64,000 bases of DNA from Gilliamella sp. B3022 (GTDB taxonomy: Bacteria; Pseudomonadota; Gammaproteobacteria; Enterobacterales; Orbaceae), in contig NZ_CP071867.1 of assembly GCF_028751545.1 (NCBI RefSeq), positions 2,267,306 through 2,331,305 of the forward strand, in the 5' to 3' direction. Of the stretch, positions 43,547-51,837 are shown piece after piece. The position numbers were made by a program, and so were the translations under genes. Below the pieces are notes generated by a model that made no database searches, was not told the DNA's origin, and saw only the letters and a program-made list of their open reading frames with translations. Numbering within the stretch: position 1 is the stretch's first letter; each line of letters opens with the position of its first letter.

Positions 43547-44488
43547 TTGAACTCTGCGTTATGTTATAAGCAATATGGTATCCCTGAACATGTATTGAAG
43601 CTTGAATGTTTAAATAAGCCCTTAGTAAAAAAAGATTGCATTAGAGTCGAAATGTTATATGCGCCAATTAACGCTTCAGATCTTATTCCAATTACAGGGG
43701 CGTATCAACATCGTATTATATTGCCACAGATTGCTGGCTATGAAGGTGTCGGAGTGGTTATTGAAGCACCTTCAACACATCAATACCTGATTGGAAAGCG
43801 TGTATTACCATTAAGAGGGGAAGGAACTTGGCAAAATTTTGTTGATTCACCCGCACACTATGCTATCCCCATCCCCGATTATATAGAAAATGATTTAGCC
43901 GCCCGAGCTTATATTAATCCCGTTGCCGCCTGGTTGATGCTTAAACGTTTTCCTCCTCAAAAAAAACATATTTTAGTCACGGCAGGTGGGGCCGATTGTG
44001 CAAAGTTACTTTGCAAATGGGCAAGAAATTCACAAGCGTTATCGATAACTGCCATTTGTCGCTCAGATAATCATATTCAATTTTATAATAAATATGGCAT
44101 TAAAACTTTAAACCAAAATGATACTAATGCTATAAGATATTTTGCTGCACAGGCAGATCTTGTTTATGATGCAGTTGGTGGCGTTCTTGCTAAAACAATT
44201 TTAAATAATATGCAGGAATTAAGTGAATTTATTTCTTATGGATTACTTTCAGGTGTTAACTTAATAAATAATAGAAGGTTACCTAAGGTACATTGGTTTC
44301 ATGTTCGTCACTGTATAAGCAATATGAGTCAAGTTCAGTGGCAAAATATGTTTGATGACATTTGGCCAAAGTTGGACAAAAATGATTTAAATCAACCTTA
44401 CTTGTTTGACTTTAACAATTGGAAAAGCGCCATTAAAGCTTATCGGCAAGTCGGCATCAATAGTAAACCATTATTAGCTATAAAATGA
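43547..44488 (+). CDS. Zinc-type alcohol dehydrogenase-like (MDR) oxidoreductase
   Basis: The 313-residue protein has the medium-chain dehydrogenase fold. A GroES-like half contains YAPINASDLIPITGAY and PQIAGYEGVGVVIEA. A Rossmann half has VTAGGADCAKLLCKWA in place of the usual AxxGVG motif, and VYDAVGG. Structural-zinc cysteines are absent, as in 2-enoyl thioester reductases and quinone reductases. The start is TTG at 43547 behind AGGAA; no better start exists. It is a single gene convergent with a DoxX gene. The substrate is unknown. Confidence 0.8.
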   Translation: MNSALCYKQYGIPEHVLKLECLNKPLVKKDCIRVEMLYAPINASDLIPITGAYQHRIILPQIAGYEGVGVVIEAPSTHQYLIGKRVLPLRGEGTWQNFVDSPAHYAIPIPDYIENDLAARAYINPVAAWLMLKRFPPQKKHILVTAGGADCAKLLCKWARNSQALSITAICRSDNHIQFYNKYGIKTLNQNDTNAIRYFAAQADLVYDAVGGVLAKTILNNMQELSEFISYGLLSGVNLINNRRLPKVHWFHVRHCISNMSQVQWQNMFDDIWPKLDKNDLNQPYLFDFNNWKSAIKAYRQVGINSKPLLAIK

Positions 44489-44633
44489 AGAATTTGAAGG
44501 TTTGATTCATTAGCGGTAATTAATGAAGTTATAATCCTTTATGGATGATAAATCTGATTAAGCAAATCGCTCTATTACCTAAAAGTTTAGGAAAGGTAAT
44601 CGAAGACGGATCTAACCTTTCCCAAAACTCAGC

Positions 44634-45053
44634 CTATAATGATTCAACGGTTTGTGTATATTTTTTCCCTGATAAAACACTAAATCGACCAGTACCTAAT
44701 AATGCAAGGCTGAAAGCAGCTAAAGACATAAATGCAGGATACTCCCAACCTCCTCCTGGATTGGTAAATGACCAACCATTAGTCCAATGTACAATGGTGA
44801 TTATTGCAAGTTGAAAGAAGGCAATTAACGCAATTGCACGAGTTAAAATACCTAATAATAACAATGCACCGCCGCCAATTTCAAAAACAATAACAAGATA
44901 AGAAAAAAATCCTGGAAATCCAAGGGTATGAAAATATTCAGCCGTACCTTCTGGGGTGAGAACAAGTAATTTGGTAAAACCGTGAGCTAAAAACATCATA
45001 CCTAAAGCAATTCGTAATACAAATGCTGCTACATCAGTTTGATATTCTTTCAT
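44634..45053 (-). CDS. DoxX-family membrane protein
   Basis: The start chosen is ATG 45053 (MKEYQTDVAAFVLRIALGMMFLAHG), which has AGGA eight bases upstream; a longer frame from 45080 lacks a site. The 139-residue protein has four hydrophobic segments with the DoxX marks HGFTKL, FEIGGGALLLLGILTR and a late LLGTGRFSV. Family members sit in the inner membrane and are linked to redox or thiosulfate metabolism, without a firm common function. It is convergent with the oxidoreductase at 43547. Confidence 0.85.
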   Translation of the reverse strand: MKEYQTDVAAFVLRIALGMMFLAHGFTKLLVLTPEGTAEYFHTLGFPGFFSYLVIVFEIGGGALLLLGILTRAIALIAFFQLAIITIVHWTNGWSFTNPGGGWEYPAFMSLAAFSLALLGTGRFSVLSGKKYTQTVESL

Positions 45054-45269
45054 TTTGTGTTTCCTATAGTCAGTTAACAAAATAATAATTAAAATCAGAA
45101 GTAAGAGGCATTCATTTCTAAAGCGATTACTTATTTACAACATAGGATACTGCACTTGAGATTGTCTCACAGATAACAATGATTAGTAAAGTTACTTACG
45201 AAAATTGACAATCTTATAGCGATTATATTGACATTGATTGGTAGTTCAATTATGGATTTGTAGATAAAA

Positions 45270-45301
45270 ATAACGGTGTAACAATAATGTTACACCGTTA
45301 T
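45270..45301 (-). terminator. Hairpin terminator in the gap between DoxX and a decayed gene
   Basis: A perfect 13-bp stem ATAACGGTGTAAC / GTTACACCGTTAT with a 6-base loop is followed on the minus strand by TTTTATC. It would terminate the frameshifted gene at 45451-45785. The rest of the 370-base gap 45081-45450 shows nothing else. Confidence 0.7.
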
Positions 45302-45450
45302 GTCTTACTTATTGTTGGTGTCAAATTAATTTAAATAGGTCTTTTGTTTGTTTTAACGCAATTTTGTTGGTTCCCCTTGCATTGAATTTACACTCTAAAA
45401 TCCATTGAAATCCGGACAATTGTGTAAAATATATTTATCATCCTCTGTTG

Positions 45451-45785
45451 TTATAATTTAAGCTGCTCCATTGCTTTATCAAAATATCCACCTAAATTTA
45501 AAATTGCGTCTTCACCGTTTGAACCAACATAAATAACTTCGCCTTAACAAACTTAGATGTTTTTCTATTAGAACAATAAATAGCTTCTTTTCTATTTATA
45601 TGGTAATTTGCTGTTAGCTCGGCAGTAAAATCGACCAAATGATTCCGTTGGTGAGGTTGAGTTGAATTATCAACAACTTTAACAGTCAGTTTTTTGAGAT
45701 TAAGTAGCTTTTTTAAAGAGCTTACTCTCTCTTCTAACTTAGTGTTTTGTGTTGTGACTAAGTAAATCGTATTTGGTAATGCCAT
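45451..45785 (-). pseudogene. Frameshifted gene of unknown family
   Basis: From ATG 45785 a 95-residue frame (MALPNTIYLVTTQNTKLEER...) runs to 45498. A different frame then gives a protein-like tail, GEVIYVGSNGEDAILNLGGY followed by FDKAMEQLKL, ending at 45451. The natural join lies near 45540-45550, and the 335-base span is not a multiple of three, so one frame change is needed. I do not recognise the family. The first half has a beta-strand then charged-helix look, and no membrane segment. It is divergent from the TetR gene. Confidence 0.5.
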
Positions 45786-45935
45786 TAAAACTCCTTAAAG
45801 GATAAAATAGAACTCCATACTTTTACTAAATAACTCATATAATGGAATAGTATATAACAGAAATGAGACTAATGTCTCATAGAATTTAATATATCAATTT
45901 TTATCATAATAAGCAATAATTTATAAAAAAATAAT

Positions 45936-46562
45936 ATGGATAAACAAAATATTGTAATACCACAAAAATATACAGGTGTTAAAAAACGTACATTTGAGCA
46001 TTTAATACATACGGCATTAACTATTTTAGATGAAGGTAACGAATTAACCATTAGTGAGTTAGCAGATAAATCAAAAATTTCAAGGGCAACTGCCTATCGC
46101 TATTTTCCTACACAAAGTGATTTAATTTCGGCTGTTGTTGATTATTCACTCGAACCAATTTTACGTTGGCAATCCGACGAACAGGATTTGGGAAAAAAAA
46201 TAAATGATTTTTTATCATTTGCTTTTACCCACATGATAAAACACGAAGGGGCTATAAGGGCAGCAATGCGATTGTCTTTACAACAATGGGCAACTGAACG
46301 TTCAACAACATCATCGAAGTCTGAAAAATTTGTCCGTGGAAATCATAAAGAAGTGCTCTCTAATTTACTGCAACCATTACAATCCCAATTAAATGATGAA
46401 CTGAATAATAAATTAATTTATACCTTGTCGATAATTTTTGGTTCTCAAATTACAGTATTAAAAGATGTATGGAATTTAGAAGATTCCTATATTGTATCAC
46501 TGTCGCAATGGATCATTAAAGCTGTTATTAATCAAGCTAAACAAGATGCATCCAAGCTTTGA
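45936..46562 (+). CDS. TetR-family transcriptional regulator
   Basis: The 208-residue protein has the TetR helix-turn-helix at residues about 25-65 (LIHTALTILDEGNELTISELADKSKISRATAYRYFPTQSDLISAVVD), followed by an all-helical ligand domain unlike any named member. It is divergent from the decayed gene at 45785, with 150 bases between. Regulators of this kind usually control the divergent gene, so it may have outlived its target. There is no clear Shine-Dalgarno. Confidence 0.9.
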   Translation: MDKQNIVIPQKYTGVKKRTFEHLIHTALTILDEGNELTISELADKSKISRATAYRYFPTQSDLISAVVDYSLEPILRWQSDEQDLGKKINDFLSFAFTHMIKHEGAIRAAMRLSLQQWATERSTTSSKSEKFVRGNHKEVLSNLLQPLQSQLNDELNNKLIYTLSIIFGSQITVLKDVWNLEDSYIVSLSQWIIKAVINQAKQDASKL

Positions 46563-47153
46563 GTTTTAATTATTACTATATTAATCATAATTTTATATTG
46601 TTTGATGCAAGCGAAAGATCATTTTTTTAGAATCGACTATAAGAATGAAATGCATTGATTTAATTTAAATCGTTGCTTTTTTCCAAACTTTATCATCTAT
46701 TTCAATAGTTATGATGTTTCTTGAATAAACATGCAATTAATATTTTAGTTAATACCGTAATGAACATAATGTAAATCGATTATTTGTGCCAGAAATTGTC
46801 TGTTTTTGAAATATTTTTATTAACATTAAATATTTTAAGAAAAAAGCTTTAAGTTATCCAAAGTTAATCAAAAAAATATCGGTAACATTTTCATTAGAAT
46901 TTAGACTATCATCAAGAATTTTTCTTCTATAAATGGTAAATTTCATACTCACAATAAGACTTTATCCGATCAGTATTTGTAATCTAAACGCATCACTATT
47001 TGTAATATTTAATCGCAACATAAGAAAAAATTATCAAACTTATAATATTGATCAGGATGTGCTTTAATTGTTAATGTTTCCGTTCTTTATTTATGTTGTC
47101 AGAAAGTCACTTACTTATTGCTAATGTCTATTGATAATGAAAGATACAATATC
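46563..47153. other. Intergenic region, nothing recognised
   Basis: About 590 bases between the TetR gene and the end of the MarR gene. Composition is very AT-rich, all frames are broken and no terminator with a stable stem was found. Confidence 0.5.
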
Positions 47154-47612
47154 TCACTTATTTTTTAAAAGCGTTAATAGCATTTCATTGAAAATAAGAC
47201 GGTCTTTACCCAGAACCGAAAAAAACTGATGATCAATTTCTTCAACTAAAGGAACAGTTTTATTGATTTTTTCAAAACCACTTTCGGTTAGAATGATGGA
47301 TTTTGCTCGACTATCTTTAGCTGAAGTCATCCTTATGATGAATGATTTCTTTTCTAAATTTTCTAAAATTTGTGAAATTGTCATGACATCAATATTCGTT
47401 TTTTTCGCTAAAAGGATTTGTGTTATTTCATTTTCATATTCAGATAAATAGGCTAGGGTAGCAAGTACAATAAATTGAGGATGAGTAATCGACTCTTTCT
47501 TTAGGCAATTTTTTATTTTAGTCTGCCAACAAGAATAAGCCCTCATAAAAAGAAAACCAACTGAATCAGAGTCCTTTTGGAATCGTGTTAAGAGCTTATT
47601 AACTTTTGTCAT
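47154..47612 (-). CDS. MarR-family transcriptional regulator
   Basis: The 152-residue protein has the winged-helix pattern of MarR: ITHPQFIVLATLAYLSEYENEITQILLAKKTNIDVMTISQILENLEKKSFIIR, then the beta-wing DSRAKSIILTESG. It starts three bases after the stop of the SRPBCC gene, so the two form an operon. MarR proteins often repress their own operon and release DNA on binding small aromatic ligands, which would suit the ligand-cavity fold of the partner. Confidence 0.9.
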   Translation of the reverse strand: MTKVNKLLTRFQKDSDSVGFLFMRAYSCWQTKIKNCLKKESITHPQFIVLATLAYLSEYENEITQILLAKKTNIDVMTISQILENLEKKSFIIRMTSAKDSRAKSIILTESGFEKINKTVPLVEEIDHQFFSVLGKDRLIFNEMLLTLLKNK

Positions 47613-47615
47613 AAT

Positions 47616-48047
47616 TTACCTTTCAACAAGATTTTTTAATGAAAATGTTTTATCAATGATATCATCTGATATTTGCTTTAGAAAGTCATAAGCTAGTTTG
47701 TCATCTAATTCATCGACAGGTTTTAATGAAATTTCAGATTTGAGATTATATTGATTAGGTTCAACTTCAATTATTTGATGAGAAAAAGATAAAAGCCCAA
47801 TATCTGGCATATTAAATTCTTCGGTAAATTCCTTATTCTCTAAAACCTTTGATAAAGTGAACTCCATCTCTGGCATATTTTCCAATTTAAAGATGCCTTT
47901 AGCTCCTGAAATTAATCCATCATTTACATAAAAATCTTCTAAATCGGTCTCCCATAATTTTCTCAAATTGAGATCAACATAATATTGCCAAATCACTGAT
48001 GGCTTAGCGGTTGTTGGTAATGAAAATGTGATTGATAGTTTATTCAT
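47616..48047 (-). CDS. SRPBCC (START/polyketide-cyclase-like) domain protein
   Basis: The start chosen is ATG 48047 (MNKLSITFSLPTTAKPSVIWQYYVDLNLRKLWETDLE), eight bases after GGAGAA; an ATG at 48062 has that sequence inside its own coding part. The 143-residue protein fits the helix-grip fold: beta strand, then VIWQYYVDLNLRKLWETDL, further strands and a long C-terminal helix (DKLAYDFLKQISDDIIDKTF). Such proteins bind hydrophobic small molecules. It is first in an operon with a MarR regulator. A TTAT tandem repeat lies 71 bases upstream. Confidence 0.78.
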   Translation of the reverse strand: MNKLSITFSLPTTAKPSVIWQYYVDLNLRKLWETDLEDFYVNDGLISGAKGIFKLENMPEMEFTLSKVLENKEFTEEFNMPDIGLLSFSHQIIEVEPNQYNLKSEISLKPVDELDDKLAYDFLKQISDDIIDKTFSLKNLVER

Positions 48048-48117
48048 GATTTGATTCTCCATTTAATAAGTAATCTTATTGTATGTATACTTATAATTTA
48101 AAGCAATAAAAATTTAA

Positions 48118-48143
48118 CTTATTTATTTATTTATTTATTTATC
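48118..48143. repeat. Tetranucleotide tandem repeat (about six TTAT units)
   Basis: Uninterrupted TTAT repeats lie between the SRPBCC/MarR promoter region and the sulA terminator region. Tetranucleotide tracts of this kind change length by slipped-strand mispairing. This one is outside coding sequence, so any effect would be on promoter spacing. Confidence 0.75.
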
Positions 48144-48164
48144 TTTAATAGTTGGATACGGTCA

Positions 48165-48204
48165 TATAAAAAGACACTGTTAGGTTAGAAAGCATCTTTT
48201 TATA
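48165..48204 (-). terminator. Candidate terminator after sulA
   Basis: TATAAAAAGA and TCTTTTTATA form a 10-bp stem with a 20-base loop, beginning 44 bases after the sulA stop on the minus strand. The stem is AU-rich and therefore weak. Confidence 0.35.
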
Positions 48205-48247
48205 CACTGAGGATTAAAATTAATTAGGCTGTTCAGTTTTAAAAAAA

Positions 48248-48646
48248 TTAATGATATTGAACTGTTTGTTGTGTCTGTTCATCGTGAACTAATAATAAAC
48301 ACGTATCACTGTTTGAGACGGCTTGTTCAATACGTAGTTTATCTTGCTCATTAAGATCATTAATACAAGCAACAATATAGCTACAGGTTTTGCTTTTTAA
48401 TGCTTTTTCAATAGTAGATATTAAATTTTCATTTTTAAGATTACTTAATTGCACCACTTTTTGTTTATCAAGTCCTGCAATATTTACCCATGAACGCTTT
48501 AACATTGGTCGATCGGATAGCCATAATTGCCATTTTTTAGCTTTATTAAGTGATTTCAACAAAGGGCGCTGTTGTTGTAAAATCTGCTGAAAAGGGGATT
48601 CAAAATTAATCGCCATAAGTTGTGATGAAGAGTGTTCAATAAGCAT
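48248..48646 (-). CDS. sulA: SOS cell-division inhibitor, SulA family
   Basis: SulA binds FtsZ and blocks septation during the SOS response. The 132-residue protein matches the family core: KKWQLWLSDRPMLKRSWVNIAGLDKQKVVQLS, then TIEKALKSKTCSYIVACINDL and a C-terminal acidic LLLVHDE. It is shorter than E. coli SulA (169) at the N-terminus and has an unusual charged C-terminal end. The double LexA site immediately upstream supports the identification. The ATG at 48646 has only a weak ribosome site. Confidence 0.85.
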   Translation of the reverse strand: MLIEHSSSQLMAINFESPFQQILQQQRPLLKSLNKAKKWQLWLSDRPMLKRSWVNIAGLDKQKVVQLSNLKNENLISTIEKALKSKTCSYIVACINDLNEQDKLRIEQAVSNSDTCLLLVHDEQTQQTVQYH

Positions 48647-48657
48647 AGTAATCCCAT

Positions 48658-48692
48658 TACTGTATTAATATACAGTGTATATTAATACAGTA
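48658..48692. promoter_or_regulatory. Overlapping LexA (SOS) boxes upstream of sulA
   Basis: CTGTATTAATATACAG at 48660-48675 fits the LexA consensus CTGT-N8-ACAG exactly. A second site, GTGTATATTAATACAG at 48675-48690, differs at one base and shares an end with it. The whole 35-base block is almost a perfect palindrome. It ends about 12 bases from the sulA start, so repression should be tight. Confidence 0.93.
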
Positions 48693-48751
48693 ATTTGTGA
48701 TTGTAAACTCTCTGTGTGATCATTTTTTATATAATTTTTTATGTAACAGAA

Positions 48752-49129
48752 TTAAGAACGCAATAACTGATAAGAAAAAATCCCTAAAAAAGTCATTAAA
48801 ACTGAACCAATAACATGAATGGCAATAGTGGTTAATCCCCATGCAATACGGCCCTCTTGTAAGAAATTCACGATTTCCGCCGAAAAAGTTGAAAAAGTCG
48901 ATAATCCACCGCAAAAACCAGTGATCACCAATAAACGCCATTCATTAGGAAGGTTTGAATGATTAAAAAAAGCAATTGCAAAGCCAATAATATACCCCGC
49001 AACCAGATTTGCCAATAATGTTCCCAAAGGAATGGCAAAAGCGAGAATATTTAATTTAAGTGACAGAAACCACCGCAATAAACCACCGACGACTGAACCG
49101 ACCGAAATAGCTAAAATAAGTTTTAACAT
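48752..49129 (-). CDS. crcB: Fluoride ion channel/exporter CrcB
   Basis: CrcB (Fluc) lowers cytoplasmic fluoride. The 125-residue membrane protein has four hydrophobic segments with the family signatures [26 protein letters not shown] and [17 protein letters not shown], whose Thr/Ser/Phe residues line the pore. Length is normal. Dual-topology dimers form from a single gene, and only one copy is present here. I saw no fluoride riboswitch upstream. Confidence 0.95.
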   Translation of the reverse strand: MLKLILAISVGSVVGGLLRWFLSLKLNILAFAIPLGTLLANLVAGYIIGFAIAFFNHSNLPNEWRLLVITGFCGGLSTFSTFSAEIVNFLQEGRIAWGLTTIAIHVIGSVLMTFLGIFSYQLLRS

Positions 49130-49396
49130 ACTGAATCCTTAAAATTGGGCGTATTTTTATTAACAATAATGTTTATTCTTATTAGTAAAGAACGATAACT
49201 ATAACCGAGATAATAAGAAAATGCATAATATTCATTGCTGCATCATTTTCAGATTAAAAAAATAATCGTTATATCATTGTGTTTTAGAATTATCAATAAG
49301 ATAGAATCATGCCCAAGTAAATGTGCTTAAGGATAGATAATTACCTGGTAATTAAGTAGAATAGTTGAAAATTTTCGTTTAATTCAAGGATACAAT

Positions 49397-50005
49397 ATGT
49401 ATACAGGTATTGTGCAGGGTCAAGGTAAAATTATTGATATCATCGATCAAGATAACTTAAGAACTTATAAGGTAAAATTGCCTGAAAAATTAACGCAACA
49501 TATCGAAATCGGCGCATCAATTGCTAACGATGGCTGTTGTTTAACTGTGACCGATTTTAAAGATGATTGGGTCACCTTTGACATAATGAAAGAAACATTA
49601 GCACTTACTACATTAGGCGATAAAAAGCTTGATGATTTGGTTAATATAGAACGTAGTGCCAAATATGGCGATGAAATTGGTGGTCATATAATGTCTGGGC
49701 ACATATCTTGCACCGCCACAATTGTTGATATCCAAAAAACGACAACGAATTGCCAAATGACTTTAGCTTTACCCTCTAAATTCACCAAGTATGTTTTCTA
49801 CAAAGGTTTTATTGGTGTTGACGGTGCTAGCCTAACCGTTGGTAATATCATGGATAATCATTTTCAAATTAATTTAATTCCTGAAACACTCGCGATTACG
49901 ACTTTAAATACAAAAAAAGTAGGAGATAGAGTTAATATTGAAATTGATTCACAGACTCAAGCAATTGTTGATACAGTTGAAAGAGTTCTAGCGGAAAGCA
50001 ATTAA
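49397..50005 (+). CDS. ribE: Riboflavin synthase alpha chain
   Basis: Also called ribC in E. coli, it makes riboflavin from two molecules of 6,7-dimethyl-8-ribityllumazine. The 202-residue protein has two similar lumazine-binding barrels: MYTGIVQGQGKI with NDGCCLTVTDF and SGHISCTATI in the first, and FIGVDGASLTV and INLIPETLAITTL in the second. The C-terminal helix IVDTVERVLAE forms the trimer. It is a single gene with CAAGGA before the ATG; other rib genes are elsewhere. Confidence 0.96.
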   Translation: MYTGIVQGQGKIIDIIDQDNLRTYKVKLPEKLTQHIEIGASIANDGCCLTVTDFKDDWVTFDIMKETLALTTLGDKKLDDLVNIERSAKYGDEIGGHIMSGHISCTATIVDIQKTTTNCQMTLALPSKFTKYVFYKGFIGVDGASLTVGNIMDNHFQINLIPETLAITTLNTKKVGDRVNIEIDSQTQAIVDTVERVLAESN

Positions 50006-50257
50006 CATTTCCTTTTTAGATTAAATCATTCAAAAAATGATTATGTTAATTCTAAACATTCCTGTTTTGTCGACTTTCGAACATTTTAATGTATTGAATT
50101 CATCGTTACTATAGGGATGCTTGATTTAAGGCTTTGTTATAAAAGCCTTAATATTCCCACAACCATTCAAAAAATCTTAAACTTTGTTCTTGAGCAATCC
50201 TTCGACGGCTAATTAAGGATATCAATAAAAGTTTGCTATTGTCATTAATGGATTATT

Positions 50258-50296
50258 TTTGTGAAAAAGTTTGAGGTTGTGCATACGTTTAAGTAA
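50258..50296 (+). repeat. Dispersed 38-bp repeat, moderately conserved copy
   Basis: TTTGTGAAAAAGTTTGAGGT followed by GCATACGTTTAAGTA aligns without gaps to the reference copy at 33688-33726, with about six differences. It lies in the decayed intergenic tract after ribE and is not close to an intact downstream start. Confidence 0.65.
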
Positions 50297-50768
50297 AAAA
50301 CACATTTAAAACATCACCTATCGAATATCAATGATTCCCTCTACTCATCTTTTGTTGGTGCTAAGAGGTCAACTTTTGATAAGCTTTTTTCAAAAAATAA
50401 TATTATGGAAGTTATCTATCTGAACTTGATTTAAAACTTGTTAAAAAAGTAAGATGAATTTTACAAAGTAAGAACTTGTTGGCTGATTTATCAGGTTGAG
50501 TTTTTTTAGCTTTTTTAAAGCTCTAAAGATCTTTATTCGTATTTTAGGAGCAGCATATTTATGTCGGTATTCTTAACTATAAAAATTTGGATAGGCTAGA
50601 AGATTTATTTACTTGCACTATAGCAAAGAAATAACAGCGTATTATCAATATTATAGGTGGATATAAAATTGAATTTACCACTTGTTTGACTTAATGACAT
50701 CGATAACTGATCTGCTGTTACTCAATTAACGAAAGGTTAATGCTGCATTTTCAAATTAACCTCAATGA

Positions 50769-50954
50769 AACATACTGAAGCAGATACTTAAACAGATACT
50801 TAAACAGATAATTGAGATTGAATATTTCAGTAAAGAAAGGATCTCAATAGAATTTGAGAAGTTAAAATCAGAGGTGTACGAAAAAATTCATTCAATTCAT
50901 TCAATTCAGTCTGAAAAGATGAGTATACTAAAAGTAAGTTTCATTGAAGAGTGA
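50769..50954 (+). pseudogene. Coding fragment with a charged helical C-terminus
   Basis: An open stretch bounded by TGA at 50766 and a stop at 50952-50954 reads like a protein tail: repeated ILKQ units, then YFSKERISIEFEKLKSEVYE and a final SEKMSILKVSFIEE. The amphipathic lysine/glutamate pattern looks natural, not random. No start codon or ribosome site fits, so it appears to be the 3' remnant of a larger gene. The family is unknown. Confidence 0.35.
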
Positions 50955-51189
50955 TAATAACGAAATGGTATAGACTCCTAAATATTTTTTACAAATAAAT
51001 AGTATTATCAATAAAAAGCTCAAACCACAAACCTCTAAATAGAAATTAATATAATCAATTCATTCACGGTTTAAAATAAAAAAAGTAAATCTAAAAAATG
51101 ATATTTATCTTTTTATAGACAACGTTTATAGTATTCATAAAGTATAATTATATGACTTCAATTAAATGAAATATTATATAAGGATTAAT

Positions 51190-51744
51190 ATGAAGATTAT
51201 TAATAAATTAAAAACTGTAATGTGCTGTGCTTTATTGTTGAGTTCTGCGAGTTCTTTAGCCTCTGAAATGCAGTTAGCTGTTCCTGATCTTGTCAAAAAA
51301 GGTTTTACTAATAAATTTATTTATAACCAATTCGGTTGCCAAGGAGAAAATCAATCTCCAAATATTTCGTGGCATAATGTACCTAAAGATGCAAAAAGCC
51401 TAGTGATAACTATGTATGATCCTGATGCACCAACAGGCTCTGGCTGGTGGCATTGGACGGTAGTCAATATTCCAGTTGATGTGACTGCGCTTAAGCGTTC
51501 TGCTGGCAATAATCCTGATCTATTGCCCAAAGGCAGTCAAGTGGTTCGCAATGACTTCGGTGTAGCTGGTTACGGCGGACCATGCCCTCCAGAAAAATCT
51601 GACCACCGTTATCAATTTACACTCTACGCACTTGATATTGATCATTTAGATGTTGATGACCAAACGACACCAGCATTAATTGGTTTTATGGTTAATTCGC
51701 ATCTGATTTCTAAAGCAACTGTCACTTATCATTACTCACGATAA
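51190..51744 (+). CDS. YbhB/YbcL-type PEBP (Raf-kinase-inhibitor-like) periplasmic protein
   Basis: The start chosen is ATG 51190, six bases after AAGGA; an ATG at 51166 lacks a site. The product of 184 residues begins with a signal peptide (MKIINKLKTVMCCALLLSSASSLAS) and should be exported. The PEBP signature is clear: GENQSPNISWHNVPKDAKSLVITMYDPDAPTGSGWWHWTVVNIP, then GYGGPCPPEKSDHRYQFTLYAL, which form the anion-binding pocket. The biochemical role of bacterial members is unsettled. It is a single gene convergent with mmuM. Confidence 0.92.
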   Translation: MKIINKLKTVMCCALLLSSASSLASEMQLAVPDLVKKGFTNKFIYNQFGCQGENQSPNISWHNVPKDAKSLVITMYDPDAPTGSGWWHWTVVNIPVDVTALKRSAGNNPDLLPKGSQVVRNDFGVAGYGGPCPPEKSDHRYQFTLYALDIDHLDVDDQTTPALIGFMVNSHLISKATVTYHYSR

Positions 51745-51761
51745 AATGGATTAGCTATTGG

Positions 51762-51803
51762 ATAACAACTACCGAATTAATGAATCAGTTCGGCAGTTGT
51801 TAT
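51762..51803. terminator. Bidirectional hairpin between convergent genes
   Basis: ATAACAACTACCGAA pairs with TTCGGCAGTTGTTAT, 14 of 15 positions, around a 12-base loop, placed 18 bases after one stop and 35 bases from the other. T-runs are short on both sides. Confidence 0.6.
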
Positions 51804-51837
51804 ATTGTTGTACTTGAATTTTTGCGCGTGTGATGAA

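Larger units (their letters stand above)
50006..51165. other. Long non-coding tract with coding debris
   Basis: About 1.16 kb without an intact gene. It contains a hairpin (TAAGGCTTT / AAAGCCTTA, 50127-50150), a copy of the dispersed repeat at 50258, a decayed coding fragment at 50769-50954, and short tandem duplications (AGATACTTAAAC twice near 50783; ATTCATTCA twice near 50886). The picture is an old gene eroding. Confidence 0.55.

Noticed and set aside
48720-48941. 73-codon frame overlapping the end of crcB
   Set aside because: Out-of-frame shadow; crcB explains the conserved residues.
49130-49396. Fluoride riboswitch or FMN riboswitch in the crcB-ribE gap
   Set aside because: No conserved pseudoknot or multi-helix core could be recognised; the gap is plain AT-rich DNA.
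50780-50915. CRISPR-like array in the tandem repeats
   Set aside because: The units are 9-12 bases, directly adjacent, without spacers or cas genes; simple slippage duplications explain them.
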